A stretch of DNA of 7,152 nt, taken from contig JAEYZK010000297.1 of the NCBI GenBank assembly GCA_023428085.1, positions 1 through 7,152 on the forward strand, given 5' to 3'. The stretch comes from Pseudomonadota bacterium. Its GTDB lineage: Bacteria > Myxococcota > Myxococcia > Myxococcales > Anaeromyxobacteraceae. A program made the position numbers and the translations under genes. Positions 7,041 to 7,152 of this stretch are shown piece by piece (the first letter of the stretch is position 1; the number at the start of each line of letters is the position of its first letter). The notes beneath the pieces were generated by a model. It was not told where the DNA came from. It did no database searches and saw nothing but the letters and a program-made list of their open reading frames with translations.

Positions 7041-7152
7041 CTACCGCGGCCCGGAGCTCTCGGGCGCCGGCGCGGGGGAGGGAGCGGACGGAGGCGGCGC
7101 GGCCTGCGGGGCCGGAGCCGCGGCGCCCGCGGGAGCCGCGGCGCCTGGGGGG
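7041..7152 (-). CDS. infC: C-terminal tail of translation initiation factor IF-3 (partial)
   Basis: Only the last 37 codons, from the right edge to a TAG at 7041-7043, are in the window. They encode a low-complexity tail of Pro, Ala, Gly and Ser that ends ESSGPR. No IF-3 domain is visible here; the identification comes from its position directly ahead of rpmI-rplT, the near-universal infC-rpmI-rplT order. Standard IF-3 lacks such a tail. The Myxococcus xanthus IF-3 (Dsg) is known to carry a C-terminal extension of about 66 residues that matters for development, so an extended IF-3 fits a myxobacterial host. The open frame and its clean stop 28 bases before rpmI support coding. Confidence 0.65.
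   Translation of the reverse strand, partial: PPGAAAPAGAAAPAPQAAPPPSAPSPAPAPESSGPR
7114..7145 (-). repeat. 18-base tandem repeat in the presumed infC tail
   Basis: GGAGCCGCGGCGCC occurs at 7114-7127 and again at 7132-7145 with a period of 18 bases. On the minus strand each unit encodes GAAAPA-like residues in the Pro/Ala-rich tail. The period is a multiple of three, so gain or loss of a unit would keep the frame. Confidence 0.6.

Overview
The window is very GC-rich, with almost every third codon position G or C. It carries the conserved order infC-rpmI-rplT-pheS-pheT-ihfA on the minus strand. This order, the Pro/Ala-rich tail at the end of the presumed infC, and a small Fis-type regulator next to ihfA suggest a myxobacterium (Myxococcota), with Anaeromyxobacter-like genomes as the closest guess. 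That assignment rests on gene order and composition, not on a database match.

Layout from right to left, which is the direction of transcription for most genes. 7152-6336 is a translation block: the end of infC (IF-3), rpmI (L35), a 128-base spacer with a strong hairpin, and rplT (L20). 6327-2722 holds pheS and pheT, the two subunits of phenylalanyl-tRNA synthetase, tightly spaced behind rplT. 2718-2317 is a small unrecognised membrane protein starting 3 bases after pheT. A hairpin region and a TTGACA-type promoter then precede ihfA (IHF alpha, 2151-1831), which therefore probably also has its own transcription start. A small plus-strand gene (1417-1782) converges on ihfA; it encodes a receiver-like N-terminal fragment joined to a Fis-type helix-turn-helix. 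Divergent from it, 1258-1 is a compact minus-strand operon: a Rieske ferredoxin, a QueD/6-pyruvoyl-tetrahydropterin synthase homologue, and a FolE-type GTP cyclohydrolase I that runs off the left edge.

The genes fall into two functional groups. The right two thirds is housekeeping translation plus a nucleoid protein. The left third looks like a pterin or 7-deazaguanine module (FolE makes dihydroneopterin triphosphate, QueD converts it to carboxytetrahydropterin) with an unexplained Rieske electron carrier.

Two observations stand out. First, pheS carries an in-frame insertion of about 32 codons made mostly of two GC-rich hairpin modules; it looks like a palindromic repeat that entered a coding gene and split a four-cysteine knuckle. 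Second, the FolE homologue keeps its zinc and catalytic residues but has lost four of the polar or basic residues that hold the GTP triphosphate in the E. coli enzyme, so its substrate may differ. No CRISPR array, tRNA, rRNA, IS element or prophage was seen. No stretch longer than 300 bases lacks a gene.
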